DNA of 64,000 nt from Carex sylvatica (taxonomy: Eukaryota > Streptophyta > Magnoliopsida > Poales > Cyperaceae), in NCBI GenBank assembly GCA_964058845.1, contig CAXKVR010000003.1, forward strand, positions 124,001-188,000, given 5' to 3'. A program made the position numbers and the translations under genes. This document shows positions 11,346 to 23,028 of this stretch, one piece after another. A model generated the notes under the pieces. It had not been told where the DNA came from and made no database searches. It saw nothing but the letters and a program-made list of their open reading frames with translations. Each line of letters begins with the position of its first letter. Position 1 is the first letter of the stretch.

Positions 11346-13429
11346 TCATATTTATATAGTTATTTCCACGTAACTAATATGAAGTGTGCCTTATTGTATA
11401 TAAAAAAATATAATAATTTGGGATGAGATAGTAAAACTCTGCATAATGCATATGAACTTTTAATTACATACGCAGCATATTACGTTTTTAATCCGCATAT
11501 TTGGACCGCATATACGGCCGCATGCTCAAAACTGCATGGAAGAGACTGCATGACATTCTGAGCACAGTTGCTGACTGCATAAGCATATGCGGCCGTATTT
11601 TAAAACACTGCATTTCGGTATTGATTTTTGTGAATAACTCTATTTTTTTTTTTTTTTTATGAAATTGATAGGAATATTTTATTGTTCTTCAAAAGAAAAA
11701 ATAAAAATGATCAAATAGTTCTCGAATTATAGCTAATTAAAGGTTTAGAATTCGAGCTCCGTTTCACGACTTTACAACCTCTGTGAAGATTTAAAGAACT
11801 ATATAATCAAATATTTATATGCTTGGCTATTGGTAGTTTGCAATTTCTGTGTCATCACTCGAATATATTAACGCAATTTATAAATTTGAGCTTCGATCGA
11901 ACACCTTAATTCTACTCTTATAAAATAAAAACAAATTGAAAATTAGACATCATATTTGTAAAAACTCAATACGAGCCGATACGAAGTGTCTTCACATACA
12001 TGAGACCACATGGTTAAAAGTCAAAATAAAATCGTTAGATATGAACTGATACGAAGTGTCTTCACACTGCATTTTGAAACTTAAAAGTCAAAATAAAATC
12101 GTTGGATATGATCTACATCATTTTATCTATGCACATGACAAATATTACGCCGTTTTAACTTTGTTTTAATTGTCATCATGAAATTATAAAAAATGTACTG
12201 TGAATAATTTCTAGACGTTAATTTTTTAACTTATTAATTCACATAAAAATAAAATTAAAATGTGATAATATTTTATGAGTATATAGAAAAAATAACATAA
12301 ATTACATCTAACGGTTTTTATTTTGACATTTATAATTTAAATTTAAAGTTATTAATTTAAAAAAAAATAAAAATACGATGAAGACACAAAAAATAAGGCA
12401 TTTGAATCCTCCTCATATTCTAGAATATGAGACAGATCAGATCGACTTTTAAACTATATGGATTAAATACGAACATAAGTTATTTATATAAAAATTGTAT
12501 AATGTAAATAGAGATTAATTTTATAGTATCGTAATATATATTTTTAAATTATATAAAAAATATGTATAAATATAAAAAAAATTCAACAGTACGTGTCGGG
12601 TCCATATAATTGGTGTATGTACACGTAATTTAAACAGTACGACAGGTGACATGTCGACACATCAAGTCCAAAACACGTGTCGTGTCCGTACATGTAATAT
12701 ATATCGTGTTATATATGTTAAATATTTTTGTAAATTCAGTAATCATATAGTCATAAAAGTATAAAACAAATAGGTCATAGATGAGATGACACATGTTTTA
12801 GTTATGCATTTAAGACAGATTCATGTCCCTGACTCCCTGCTGGTAGAACGAAGAACAACAGATAATATCTAAAATTCAAACTTTTTTTTCAGTGATTGCA
12901 TTTGACTTTGGTCGATGGTGCGAGAGTATGAATAAAATATGGAACATTATGTAAATTGTTAGGGGGCTCCAGTGGTGTTCGGATTAACCTCTTTTTGAGA
13001 GTTTATTAAATTTATGTTTTGTCGTTTTAATCAGAAGCAAATTCAGGTAGAGCTATGGAGTAACTGCTTTGTTTGTTTTTTTTTTTTTAATTTATTTTTT
13101 CTTCTTTGAAATTCTGATATGTCATTTGAATTAAATTTAGAGTTAAAATTAAAATAAATTCATTAAATTTGGGTTGATAATTAGATTTAAAAAGTCAAAG
13201 CATTGGAAATTGAAATCAGAGCATTGTGTATTTATCTAGTACTTAATTAGTTAATGAGTTTGAACCTAAGTAGCTATTTAAATCCGATTTGTTATTTTTT
13301 TGCTCCTCTGATAAAAATTCTGAATCCATCCTGTAATATATTATTTTGAATTAAGTCCTATTAATTATGATCTAAATGTGTTCTAAAATAATATAAATCT
13401 GCTGGAGCTTGTCCCTCATATATGCGGCC
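11346..13429. other. Intergenic, with a 70-bp tandem duplication
   Basis: AT-rich DNA with no recognisable gene. At about 11978-12117 a roughly 70-bp unit occurs twice in tandem, both copies beginning GATACGAAGTGTCTTCACA and containing AAAAGTCAAAATAAAATCGTT. An ACGTGTC-rich stretch lies at 12590-12700. Confidence 0.5.
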
Positions 13430-14740
13430 CAAAAAACCCACCAGACCGCCCCCATCACGGGCGGGCCAGACCCTTAATAGACCGCCCCCTGTAGGGGTGG
13501 TCCTCTATTTTTTTTTTAAAAATTTTAAGAGATATTAATATTTTGATTTAAATAATTTTGTGAATAAATTTTTTTCTTGTATGTCAAAAACAAGGTTCTA
13601 AATAGTGCACTCTAGCGGCACAATTTAAAAAATGATTCAGATTTTATAATTGAACCTCAGGTATCTAGGATATGAATTTCATACTCAATGATCCTATTAG
13701 ACATTTCAGACTGTCACATGTGCTACTCAAATCACTTTTGCATTTTAGAACCTTGAGACTGGTCAGTCTGGACTAATTAACCAGTATAGATCTGAACTGG
13801 TACAGGCACTAAAATACAAAAGTGATTACACCAGTATGTAGAGCATACATAAATACATAGAATTGACACAAATTTCAATTTATTTGGATTTTTCTACAAT
13901 TAGTTATGAATTTCCAAAGTTCAGCTTTCGAAAAAACTTTAAACATCCATAACTTTGGCTAGGAAAGTCGGATTTGCGCGTATGACCACTTTTCGGAAAG
14001 AGGAGAACGAGAAGGATTCAAATTTTGCCCGGAGAAAATCTCCGGGCATCGTGAGAGGCATCCAGAGCGTCGTTTAGTGCCTCAAAAATTCAGTTTAAGT
14101 TTTCGTGTGGAGATTTTGTATGAAACTTTGCAGTCGTATTTTATGATATCAAGAATGCATGTCAATCAATTTTCATAATTTTATAGAGATATTTTGCTAT
14201 GTTAAACAGAGGTGCAAAGTTGGACTCAGAATGAAACTGTGACTAAGAGATTATTTTTTCAGTCATAAGCCTAAGAGATTATTCAAGAATTATTTATATA
14301 ATTATTTTAAAATGCATTTACTATATATTGTGTCCATTTGCCTATCTCCGAGCAAATGATATATGTCGACAATAATCAAATAATTCAATTATTCTCTAAA
14401 AAAAAGTTGACATCATTGAGACAATCTAACTATATTTCATTGTGTATATTTGAATAAAATAAATTATTAAAGAATCAATACCAAAAAAATTCATAACTAT
14501 ATCACATGCGCGTATTCTGTATAAATCGTAGTAAAAAGTTACGACATCACTTCATAAATATATCAAATGTCTTTTTTTGGCATACACTCTAAACAATAAA
14601 TTTTTTTCTTTACAAAATAATTTAAATCAAAATATTAATATCTCTAAAAAAAATAAAAAAAATAAAAAAAATCAAGTGGACTGCCTCCTACAAAGGGCTG
14701 ACCCGTCCCTGATGAAGATGGTCTGATGAGATTTTTGAAC
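13430..14740. mobile_element. Non-coding element with diverged TIRs
   Basis: GC-rich termini (13430-13512, with CCGCCCC and GGGCGGGCC words; 14680-14740 with related words in reverse) are followed inward by matched AT-rich arms. The block AGAGATATTAATATTTTGAT at about 13528 is found inverted at about 14620-14645. Downstream parts (TTTTGTGAATAAATTTTTTTC against its reverse) also match. Arms are at least 150 bp and clearly diverged. The interior has no recognisable gene. A non-autonomous Mutator-like element is the best guess. Confidence 0.65.
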
Positions 14741-17120
14741 CGTCCATGGACCTAGCGGTCGGGACTGTTTCGTAGCCAACACACTCTGATTCAAAAGAAT
14801 AACCAATTTAGCATAAAATCCTGAATAATAGTGAATATTTCTTCTCTCCGGCCTCTGCCAAAGAACACTGAATTGGTGTAAAAATGTAAAGAGCGGAGAC
14901 GAAATTTCAAGATCGAGTCAAAAGCCCGAAATTTTTATTTATACTATATTAAAAAAAATAAACGAATAAATTTATGTTTTGGAGGGATTTTAAAAAATTA
15001 GCGGTCTCTAAAAAACTAAAAAATTATAATTTTATTAAATATATTTAGACTTTTGAGAGATCTCCAAATCAAACTTTTTAAGAATGGAGCAGCATATTAG
15101 TTTGGAGGTTTTGATATTTTTTAAAATTTCCATATTTTGAGGATTTTTTTTAATTGGTTTAAATAAAAATTTTGGATCAAAAAATGACCTTATTTTTAGA
15201 TTAAATAAATGCTAGTGAGTACTGAGTAGTGACCTCCATGTTACCATCTGATGTGTTCCACGTGAATTTTTTTTTTCTTTATTATTAATATTATTATTAT
15301 CCGAGTAGTTGCAGACTTCCACCGTCTGCCAAAAAAAAAAAACCTTTTATATATTTAGTAACTAATACACATGGTTAAATGGAGAGGCAGACGCAGGATT
15401 TTTGTCAAGAACAAGTAGGAAATGAATTTAAATATTTTATGAGTTCAAACTCATTAGTTTATCAGGTTGATTCAATATCTTAAAATTTAATTTTTTTTAA
15501 ATTAACAAAAATGAGATTTGGATTTATTGAAATAAAATTCATAATAATGTTCTACGTGTTAAACTGAGAATTTCGATATGAAGAACACAAAAAACCTTCA
15601 AATAGTTGATTTTATATGAATTTTACAAGATTTAACGCACATTTGGATGCAATTTGGGTATGTTAGATGACAATCCGACTAGTGAGGCCCACTGTCATAG
15701 AGCCACCATTTAAATTAATATGAACTCCTTATTCAACGTGACCTCTTCATTTTGAGTACACCCATACCACATACACTAAAACATGAAAAAGTCACGAGCT
15801 CACCATAAACCAAGTCTATCCAAAAATTAAAATATAACAAGAATTATATTAGATAAATGGCATGTGGGATTTCTTTTGTAAGATTTTTCTCCCTCTTTTT
15901 TTATTTGAAAATTGGCCTAAATAAAATGATTATTAGAACTACAAAATTCAAGAGAAAGAGTGACTTATTCTGACGAAGCAATCAAGAGAAAGAACTTGAC
16001 TCATTTTTCTTCAGAGAGGGGCAACCTAATTTTCAGGAGGGACAAAACTGAAATCAATCTATTTTTTTTCACTATTTTCGAAAATCATAAATACATTATA
16101 AAAAATTTCATGCAACAAATATTAATTTTATTCTGAAATTAACACTGGACTACACTGGGTCCGTCCTGATTAAATGCATAACAAATATTAATTTTATTCT
16201 GTTTGATAATAGGATAAATAAATGAAAAATTCAGATGCATGTGCCGCGTGATTTTTTTTTTCTTTTATGAATATATGGTTATTCTCACTTACATTCACTT
16301 TATATGATACATCTATTTGATAATTATAAAAAAATAATTAAATGAAAACATACATACATACATTTTTATATTTTTATTGTTTAGATAAAAAATAACAAAT
16401 TTAAGTTAATTTGAAATTGATTGATCATTCATTAAAGTCATGAAGGACCACAATGCTTGAAAATGAAGATGACATGGGTTGCTTTCAACGCCTAACTGTA
16501 CAAAATATGTGCTAAAGTAATTAATTAATTACATGATCTGTTTACACGGTGTGAGGTGTTGGATTCATGGATTGCATGGTTGGTTTTATCGGTATGGAGA
16601 GAGAGCAAACCCCCAACTTACAACAACTATTAAAATAAACTGTGTACATCTTAACGTGGATCAGACGACTCTAACTTGACTCTAAATTTACAACCAGCAA
16701 GGTAGGTCTAAGTCTAAGTCTAACTAGTTTTTATTAAAATTTAGCACGTTAGCAAAATATTCTTGTGATTTGGAGCTCTTTTTAAGTACAGCCTAGGCCC
16801 AATAACAAGGCGGGCCCGTTCACACTTCTCCTCCAATATGATTCTTAGCCATCGTAGTAGAAATTTTATCTTATTTTTATCAGGTCTAGCCTTGACATTT
16901 GGTTAATATAATGAAATGATAGCACTTTGATCCACTAAATCTTTCAGTTAAGGAGCAACAAAATTCCTTTCAAACGGTCTTATTCTAATCCGAATTTTTT
17001 TTAAATACCATAATAAAAACAAAAAAATAAACCAAAAGATTCTAAATTTGAGGGATTTTCATATTTATTCGGCCGCACAGCCAATTTAGGATCCATTTAT
17101 GAAGGAGGGGGGCATAGGTT
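14741..17120. other. Intergenic, no gene seen
   Basis: AT-rich sequence with no open frame that resembles a protein. A short direct repeat (AACAAATATTAATTTTATTCTG) recurs at about 16112 and 16180. Confidence 0.45.
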
Positions 17121-17164
17121 GAGAGCATCTCCAATGCCTTTCAAAACTAATTGCAAATGCTGAC

Positions 17165-17900
17165 TTGGCATCGTCTTCGCAATTTCATTTCCTATTTCAC
17201 GGCTGCGGAGTCCGATTAAAATTTGCAAGCTTTCATCGTGCTTTCAAATTGACACTCTGGCGCAAAGAACCAATCAAATTGCCTTCGCGCAATCGCTCCA
17301 TCCATCGATTTTTCGTTCAAACATTTCTCTCTTCCCGTTGCTGCCAATCAGCGACACTAAAAAAATCTAACAAAGTACCTCCCGGTTCACGGTCCTCAGC
17401 TCCCATCGCCGCTCTTGCTCTCCCAGTTCCCCCCTCCCTCCCGCTAAAGAGCTCCGCTTCCTCCTCTCCCGCTGAAGAACTCTGCTTCCTCCTCTTTCGC
17501 GCCAAAGGTTAGTTTGAAGGAAATCTGCATTTCTTTTGTTTAACTAATCATCGACCCTTTCATTTTGCTCAAAATCTTCAAATCGCTATCTCTCGCGCTG
17601 CTTGTCGCTACTCGAGCTGCCAGTCGTCGCTCAAAATTTTCTCTCTCTTTCTTACCCTTCCCGACCCCGTTCGTCTGCCGTACCTCCACTATCACCATTT
17701 TTGCCTCCATTCCTCCGTGTGTTAATTTCTCGACTCGACATGCAGGGAAATCTAGCAAGACCAATATCGTTGATGACTTAAACCAGGCCAGCCACCGGCT
17801 TTCTTCTGCTGAAGAATCAGTCCAAAAGAGAATTCCGTTAAATATTGTATGCTCTTGACATGCAGCTATACAATTGCAATATTTCAATGTACGGTAGTTT
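17165..17900 (+). pseudogene. Captured GC-rich fragment of unknown origin
   Basis: This block inside the capture element has much higher GC content than its surroundings. It holds two open frames on the plus strand (17165-17512, 115 codons; 17565-17858, 97 codons) that look like plastid- or mitochondrion-targeting N-termini: rich in Ser, Arg and Ala, and poor in acidic residues until the end. The second ends with an acidic stretch around NIVDDLNQASHRLSSAEESV. I do not recognise the source gene. It could be a captured first exon with its promoter, possibly of one of the three genes represented downstream. Confidence 0.4.
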
Positions 17901-18013
17901 CAGTACTGAACAAACTTGGTACATTACCGGTGCAGCTTAATTTGGGGAATATTGTATTTCATGAATAGCATTTCATAATTTGGCCAGTTAACGGTTTCAT
18001 CTTATTTTTGTAG

Positions 18014-18424
18014 AGGGGTTGACGAATCTGCTTCAGTAGATGACGTGAAGAAGGCGTATGAGAAAGCTTCACTTAGGCGTCATCCTGATAAGGTACTAAG
18101 AATTAACAAAAGCACATGCCTTTCAAATTTTCTGTTCTTTTCTTGGCGAACATCTTTTATTCCTAAGCAAATTACCTTTAATTTATTAATGCATTGTAAA
18201 ATTATATGCACTGTTAATTCTAAATAGAAATCGTTGTATCTAATTATCCAAAATACATATTTCATAATTTTTTTTCATTTCAGGCTATTCAGTCTTTACC
18301 AAAGAATGAAAAGACAGACGGCGATGCGATGTGGATAGAGGCAACTGGAAGGGTTCAAAAGGATGCCGATCATTTGTTTAAAATTTTTGACGACGCTTAT
18401 GCCGTGCTTTCTGACACCACCAAG
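18014..18424 (+). pseudogene. Captured J-domain fragment of a TPR/DnaJ co-chaperone gene
   Basis: Two exons, 18014-18092 and 18284-18424, are bounded by AG and GT and in phase with each other. Together they encode about 73 residues: GVDESASVDDVKKAYEKASL, the invariant HPD motif (RRHPDK), then AIQSLPKN, MWIEATGRVQKDADHLFKIF and DAYAVLSDTTK. The insertion between helices II and III and the LFK..DAYAVLSD ending match the C-terminal J domain of plant TPR-DnaJ proteins (DNAJC7-like, Arabidopsis TPR15/TPR16 from memory). The TPR repeats and the rest of the J-protein are absent. The fragment itself has no stop. It is inferred to be a transposon-carried piece, not a working gene. Confidence 0.75.
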
Positions 18425-18817
18425 GTTTTACTATATGACCTATGATGCTATATATTTTATTCTTTTCTTCAATACATAGAGTCTCTGAGAAAATTGTCTT
18501 TGAAGTCTTGCTTTTGATTGTTTAGTTATTTTATATGGACCTAAGAGTACACCTATATTTAAGGTTTATTTAACCACTTATTTTGTGTTTGTGCCCTTTT
18601 TTTTATTACGAAACATATGCTGTTACTCATGGACTGTCAACTGGTTTGTACTGGTACAACCATGACACATGTATAGGTTTTCATTCACATGGCCTCATTT
18701 GATAGATATACCAGCCATTATAAGAATAAAGTACAAAAGAGAAAAGAAAGAGCAATCAAAACAAAGATTGGCATTGTTGTTGTGTTACTATTTTTTATTA
18801 CCTTGCTTCAATTTTAG

Positions 18818-18925
18818 ATTCGATGAGTTTGAGATTTCTTCACTAACAGTAAAGGCACTCTCTGATTCTGGGTATGTATATTCAACTGTTGTGCAAGAGG
18901 CTTCTCTTTCTATTGGTTTTAGAAG
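18818..18925 (+). pseudogene. Captured DEAD-box RNA helicase fragment
   Basis: One exon-like segment after a CAATTTTAG acceptor encodes FDEFEISSLTVKALSDSGY followed by STVVQEASLSI. This is the pattern of the conserved start of the helicase core (F..., Q-motif region) in the plant RH26/RH31-type DEAD-box proteins, where FD.YP.S.LT.KA....GY...T.VQEATL is usual. The Walker A (GTGKT) and all later motifs are missing. Joined directly to the preceding J-domain exon, the frame would run into TGA after two codons, so a simple chimeric reading frame is not maintained. Confidence 0.7.
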
Positions 18926-19358
18926 GTATTGTAAGTTCTTTCCTTTACCTTGTTGATTATTTTTAGAAAATATATCATGGATGTAGGTTTATGCTAATGT
19001 GACAAATAGTAGGTACTGTTACTGTCAGATACCGGGTTGTAAACAAAGATATTTCTAGACTAAATTATTACTAAAGATATTTCTAGACTAAATCTTTACA
19101 ATGCTATATATTTGCATATGTTATCAAGAAAACTTACATTAATTTAAATAAAGGTACTCTTTTTTAAGCAAGAAACTGATATTGTTGTTACTTTCCATGA
19201 CAAACCTGTTTTTGAAATTAAACATCCAAATGCATTTGTCTGTACACGCAAAGAGTTATACTATATATTTTGTTTTAACTGTACCATAAAAAAGTTTTTA
19301 GGTTGCCGACTATTTTGTTTTAAATGTTACCAGTAAATAAGTTTTTATGGTGATGTAG

Positions 19359-19691
19359 GTTTTGCCTGCTGGAGAGCAACAGTCTCTGGATGCAACCCTG
19401 GCTCATCCGAAAGGACTTTATGGTAATATCACATTATTATTTTTTTGGGGATAATTTTTCATATGTACTGTACAATTTAGATAGTAATATGATGATGTTG
19501 TGAAATATTTGATTCCAGCAATGTCTGCATGCTATTTGTTTGGAAATTTGGTGGAGCGGTTATTGAATTTTGCATGGCCAGTTGCTATCTCCATCCTTCA
19601 TCCCAGTCTTCTTCCAGTTGTTGCTGTTGGTTTTTTCACAATGCTTCAAATTGGAGAGAAATGGGCAATTTGGAGGATACTAGTAACATAA
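19359..19691 (+). pseudogene. Captured IREG3-like (SLC40) transporter fragment
   Basis: Two exons, 19359-19422 and 19519-19691, are linked by a GT..AG intron with matching phase. They encode LPAGEQQSLDATLAHPKGLY, then the membrane segment [20 protein letters not shown] and [20 protein letters not shown], then a stop. This is the first transmembrane region of plastid/mitochondrial solute carrier family 40 proteins (IREG3/MAR1, which usually read ..[34 protein letters not shown]..). The remaining transmembrane helices are absent and the last 20 or so residues diverge. The fragment cannot encode a transporter. Confidence 0.75.
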
Positions 19692-20282
19692 TACCAAGTT
19701 GTCAGAGGAGGGGCGCTGAAACTTTTCCAAATAGCCCCTCATCCTTTCACTTTTCACAAATAGAAATGGCGGTAGCTAGAAACATTTGAATTTTCATTTG
19801 GTAGTTTGCTAATTTTATGTGGAATGATTTTATCTGTTTCCTAGGTGGTTTTTATTTTATTTTTAAATTTACTTTTCCAATGTAATTTTCAGATGCTTTA
19901 GTTTTAATACAAATACCTATGGGGTCTGACAAGATTATGCCAAGATTCATCAAAAAAAATAAAAAAAAAGGAGAGAACGGGAGGGAGAGAGAGACAGAGA
20001 GATGGTACCAGCGGTACTGGCAGAAAAATATTTCAAGAAAATAATGTGGTGAGCGGAGACCAGGAAAAAACTTTTTGTCCTGAAACTCGCGGAGAAAAAA
20101 AAGAGGTCAACAAAATAGATGGCTGATGTGGCGGTCAAAATAAAATTAAACTAATTTTATGAGGGTAGAGTATTTGAAATTAAGATGAATTGAAATTGTA
20201 AAGAATCTTATAACAGCCTGTTTGCAATTGCAAAGCTTTTCACTAATGGAGATGCTCTGACTCAGAGGTTTCCAAAACTTAA

Positions 20283-20475
20283 ATATATTCAATATTATAG
20301 TGTATTTTTTGTGCTTTTGAAAGACCTCTAAGCCAATCCAGAGCCCATATAAACATATATTCACTTCATACATGTCAATATATTCAATATTATAGTGTAT
20401 TTTTTTGTGCTTTTGAAATAACTCTAAACCAATCCAGAGCCCATATAAATATATATTCACTTCATACAGGTCTGG
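20283..20475. repeat. 95-bp tandem duplication
   Basis: Two adjacent units with a 95-bp period begin ATATATTCAATATTATAGTG at about 20284 and 20379. Both contain CCAATCCAGAGCCCATATAA and end TATTCACTTCATACA. The only open frame here, on the minus strand, is a by-product of the repeat. Confidence 0.85.
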
Positions 20476-20956
20476 AGTCAAAGTGAAGTCAAAAGCGAAT
20501 ACTGGCTCAATTTTTTTTTTTTTCAAAATCATGCTTATATTCTTACGCTTTTCTAAAAAGAAAAAAAAAATCTGAGCTTCAAAATATTAAACTTATTTGT
20601 CTACTACTGCACAACTTTTTACTCAACATATGTTTTTATCTCAGAAAAAAAACATACAAATATACTTAATATTTAAAATAATTATAAATTTGTTGTCCTA
20701 TCCTACAAGTTATTATCCTAGCTAGTCCCGTCACTTACTTCATATCATCATATATCATATGCATGTGATAGATATCTCATAGCTAGGCTTTGGGGTAATT
20801 AATATACATTAATTATTATAGATTTCGTTCCTTAATTATTTGCACTTCCCAAAATGCAGCTGGATTATGTGATCTGGATTCTCCGTCGAGAAAGAAAGAA
20901 TAGTCAATAGAATGAATGAATGATTCCAAGTCATGCAGCTGTGACGAGAACAGGAG

Positions 20957-21135
20957 GAATTCGTTTCCTCTGAGTTATCTCAAACTTTGCGTGACTTTAT
21001 GGAAGATTTCAACCGTTTCAATACTTTCTACACGAATCTCAAAGCACACATAATACTGATCCCTACATCACCCCCGAATAGACACCGGACACGTCGGTCA
21101 CGCAAAAGTTGAGATATCTCAGAGGATACGCACTT
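20957..21135. mobile_element. 179-bp MITE with 9-bp target duplication (family 1)
   Basis: The direct repeat GAACAGGAG occurs at 20948-20956 and again at 21136-21144, exactly flanking a 179-bp segment. Its ends are inverted repeats of about 39 bp containing CCTCTGAG(A/T)TATCTCAA and TTTGCGTGAC. A 9-bp duplication and this TIR length fit a Mutator-like MITE. A 178-bp relative lies at 30945-31122. Confidence 0.92.
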
Positions 21136-21144
21136 GAACAGGAG

Positions 21145-21990
21145 GCCCTTCTCTGTTGCTACAATACAATACAATACAACAAGGAATAAAAATAGGAGGA
21201 GATGAGGTTGGAACTTGGAAGCATGGTTCGGTGGGCCCCACACAGTACAGTAAAAAGCTACTGATTAGCACGTGACGTTATGCTATCCGAATCCGATTAT
21301 TATTGATGTGCAAGTGCAAGTGCAAGTGCAAGGCTGGGTACGCTCACCTGAATCTCACTTGAGCAATCTCTCACCCTTTACTGTTTAATTCTCTGCCTCT
21401 GCTACTGTGTCTGTAACTGACTAACTGCCACCTTTCTTCTAAGAACTAATTAATTAGAAGATGAATAATGATTGGTTGAACACCTTGTGACCTAAATTAA
21501 CTCAATTCAACTTGATCAAGGTATAACAATGGTCTAATCCACTAATGAACATTCATAATCAATGAAATGGTTGAATTTTCTCTTGTAACAATGGTCAAAT
21601 TTTTTATTGGGTTATATAAATGATGCATTTAATTATTCTAAGAGATGTTTCATCAATGCTTAAGGTTTTTCTTATTATGTATAAGATGGATTTTTATATT
21701 ATGTGACCATTTATTATTATTTTTTTGTATATTTTTTATGTTTTTTCTTATATATAGTTTCTATCTCGATTTTTTTTTGTCCAATACGTAATTATCTTTT
21801 TTTTGGAAATAGGACTGGAAAATAATTTTAATTTTTAATATAAAAATAATTATAATTGAAAAATAAGTAATACTAAATAGATAAATATTCAGATAATAGA
21901 CGAATGGATTTTCTTTTAAAGCTTAAAAAAAGCTGTGAAGTCGAGGTGAATAGACGTTTAAAGGCACCCATTCACATTTTCTTCTTCTTT
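21145..21990. other. Intergenic, no gene seen
   Basis: Includes a short run of CAAGTG hexamers at about 21308-21330 and AT-rich filler. No supported gene. Confidence 0.4.
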
Positions 21991-22267
21991 TAAATAGAAC
22001 TATTTTTAAAAACTTTAATAAACTTTAACGGAACAAGCACTATACGTGAGAAAGTTATAAAAAAAAAGGCTCCACCGATCGGTGAAGCAAAAAGCTTTAC
22101 ATTTATCTAAAATCAACACTAGCGGTGGTTTGAAAATAGCTCCACCGATCCTAGAAATCGGTGGAAATTTTTTTTTTTTGTCTCCATTGATCGGTAAAAT
22201 CATTTTTTTTATAACTTTACTACAAATAGTGTTGTTCCGTTAAAATAATAAAAAACAGTCCTATTTA
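21991..22267. mobile_element. Small foldback element (MITE)
   Basis: The arms are inverted: TAAATAGAACTATTTTT at the left against the reverse of AAACAGTCCTATTTA at the right. Inside these follow TTTAACGGAACAA and GAAAGTTATAAAAAAAA, both mirrored. The centre contains repeated CCACCGATC / GATCGGTGG words. The length is about 277 bp. The minus-strand open frame here is only a reading through the hairpin. Confidence 0.7.
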
Positions 22268-22590
22268 AAAAAAATCATCATCCACAATATAAAATAGCCG
22301 CTAGCAAGTCAGACCGATATAACTTGTATACGCCTGTAATTTTGTACGAAAACATGATTTCATTTTGATTGATATATATGTTCTCCGCACATAATTACTC
22401 AAAAAGAAGAAAACATATTGCGATTTAAATCCAATCCGAGTCCATCGTAACATGGTAAAAGTAAAAATATCATGATAGTTATTTTGACTACAAACAACGC
22501 ACTAATCGTGTACTTTTTAATTTTATCTCTATTAGTTTTCGTTTTATAAAGTTAAATGGTTCAGGAATCAAAACATATGTATTTGTGTAG

Positions 22591-23018
22591 GAGGTTGGCT
22601 ACTATGCTTATATAAGCATATCTCCACATATGCTTATAACTCATTTTTGTGTTTTCAATGTCCAAATGGTCGATCGGAACCGTTCATCTTGTTCTTCGTA
22701 TTAATATGTTCTTGGAGACCAAATTTTATATTTTTCTGATTTTTTTTACTATTTATTAAGCCAATTTAAAAATATCTGATCCAACGGTGGCTTCTGATTT
22801 TACTGTTTTGTTAAGCCACCATTGGATCAGCGATTTTCAAAGTGACTTAATAAATAGTAAAAAAATTCAGAAAAATATAAAATTTGGTCTCCAAGAACAT
22901 ATTAATATGGAGAATAAGATGAACGGTTCTAATCGACCATTTGAATATTAAAAACACAAAAATTAGTTATAAGCATATGTGAGGATATGTTTATATAAAC
23001 ATAGTAGCCAACCTCTTA
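22591..23018. mobile_element. Long-hairpin MITE, copy B
   Basis: Same family as copy A: GAGGTTGGCTACTATGCTTA at the left is mirrored by TAAACATAGTAGCCAACCTC at the right, and both arms carry GGAGACCAAATTTTATATTT and the GATCCAACGGTGG hairpin tip. ATTTGTGTAG is found directly outside both ends (22581-22590 and 23019-23028). This is a 10-bp duplication if three extra bases (TTA) belong to the right end, which suggests a Mutator-like origin. The arms differ by several substitutions, so it is probably older than copy A. Confidence 0.88.
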
Positions 23019-23028
23019 ATTTGTGTAG

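Larger units (their letters stand above)
17123..20257. mobile_element. Gene-capturing TIR element (Pack-MULE-like or PIF-like)
   Basis: The left end GAGCATCTCCAATG (17123) is mirrored by the right end (GAGATGCTC ending 20257). Weaker inverted similarity continues inward and includes TTGCAAATGC near 17152 and its reverse near 20222-20235. The trinucleotide TGA directly flanks both outer edges (17120-17122 and 20258-20260), so a 3-bp target duplication is possible. No 9-bp duplication was found, so the superfamily is open. Between the ends lie exon fragments of at least three unrelated host genes, all on the plus strand: a J-domain pair, a DEAD-box start and an IREG3-like membrane segment. A GC-rich block at 17165-17760 may come from a fourth gene. 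Confidence 0.75.

Noticed and set aside
20146..20532. 128-codon minus-strand open frame
   Set aside because: It spans the edge of the capture element and the 95-bp tandem duplication; its internal repetition simply mirrors the DNA repeat.
22015..22203. 62-codon minus-strand open frame
   Set aside because: It lies wholly within the arms and loop of a foldback element.
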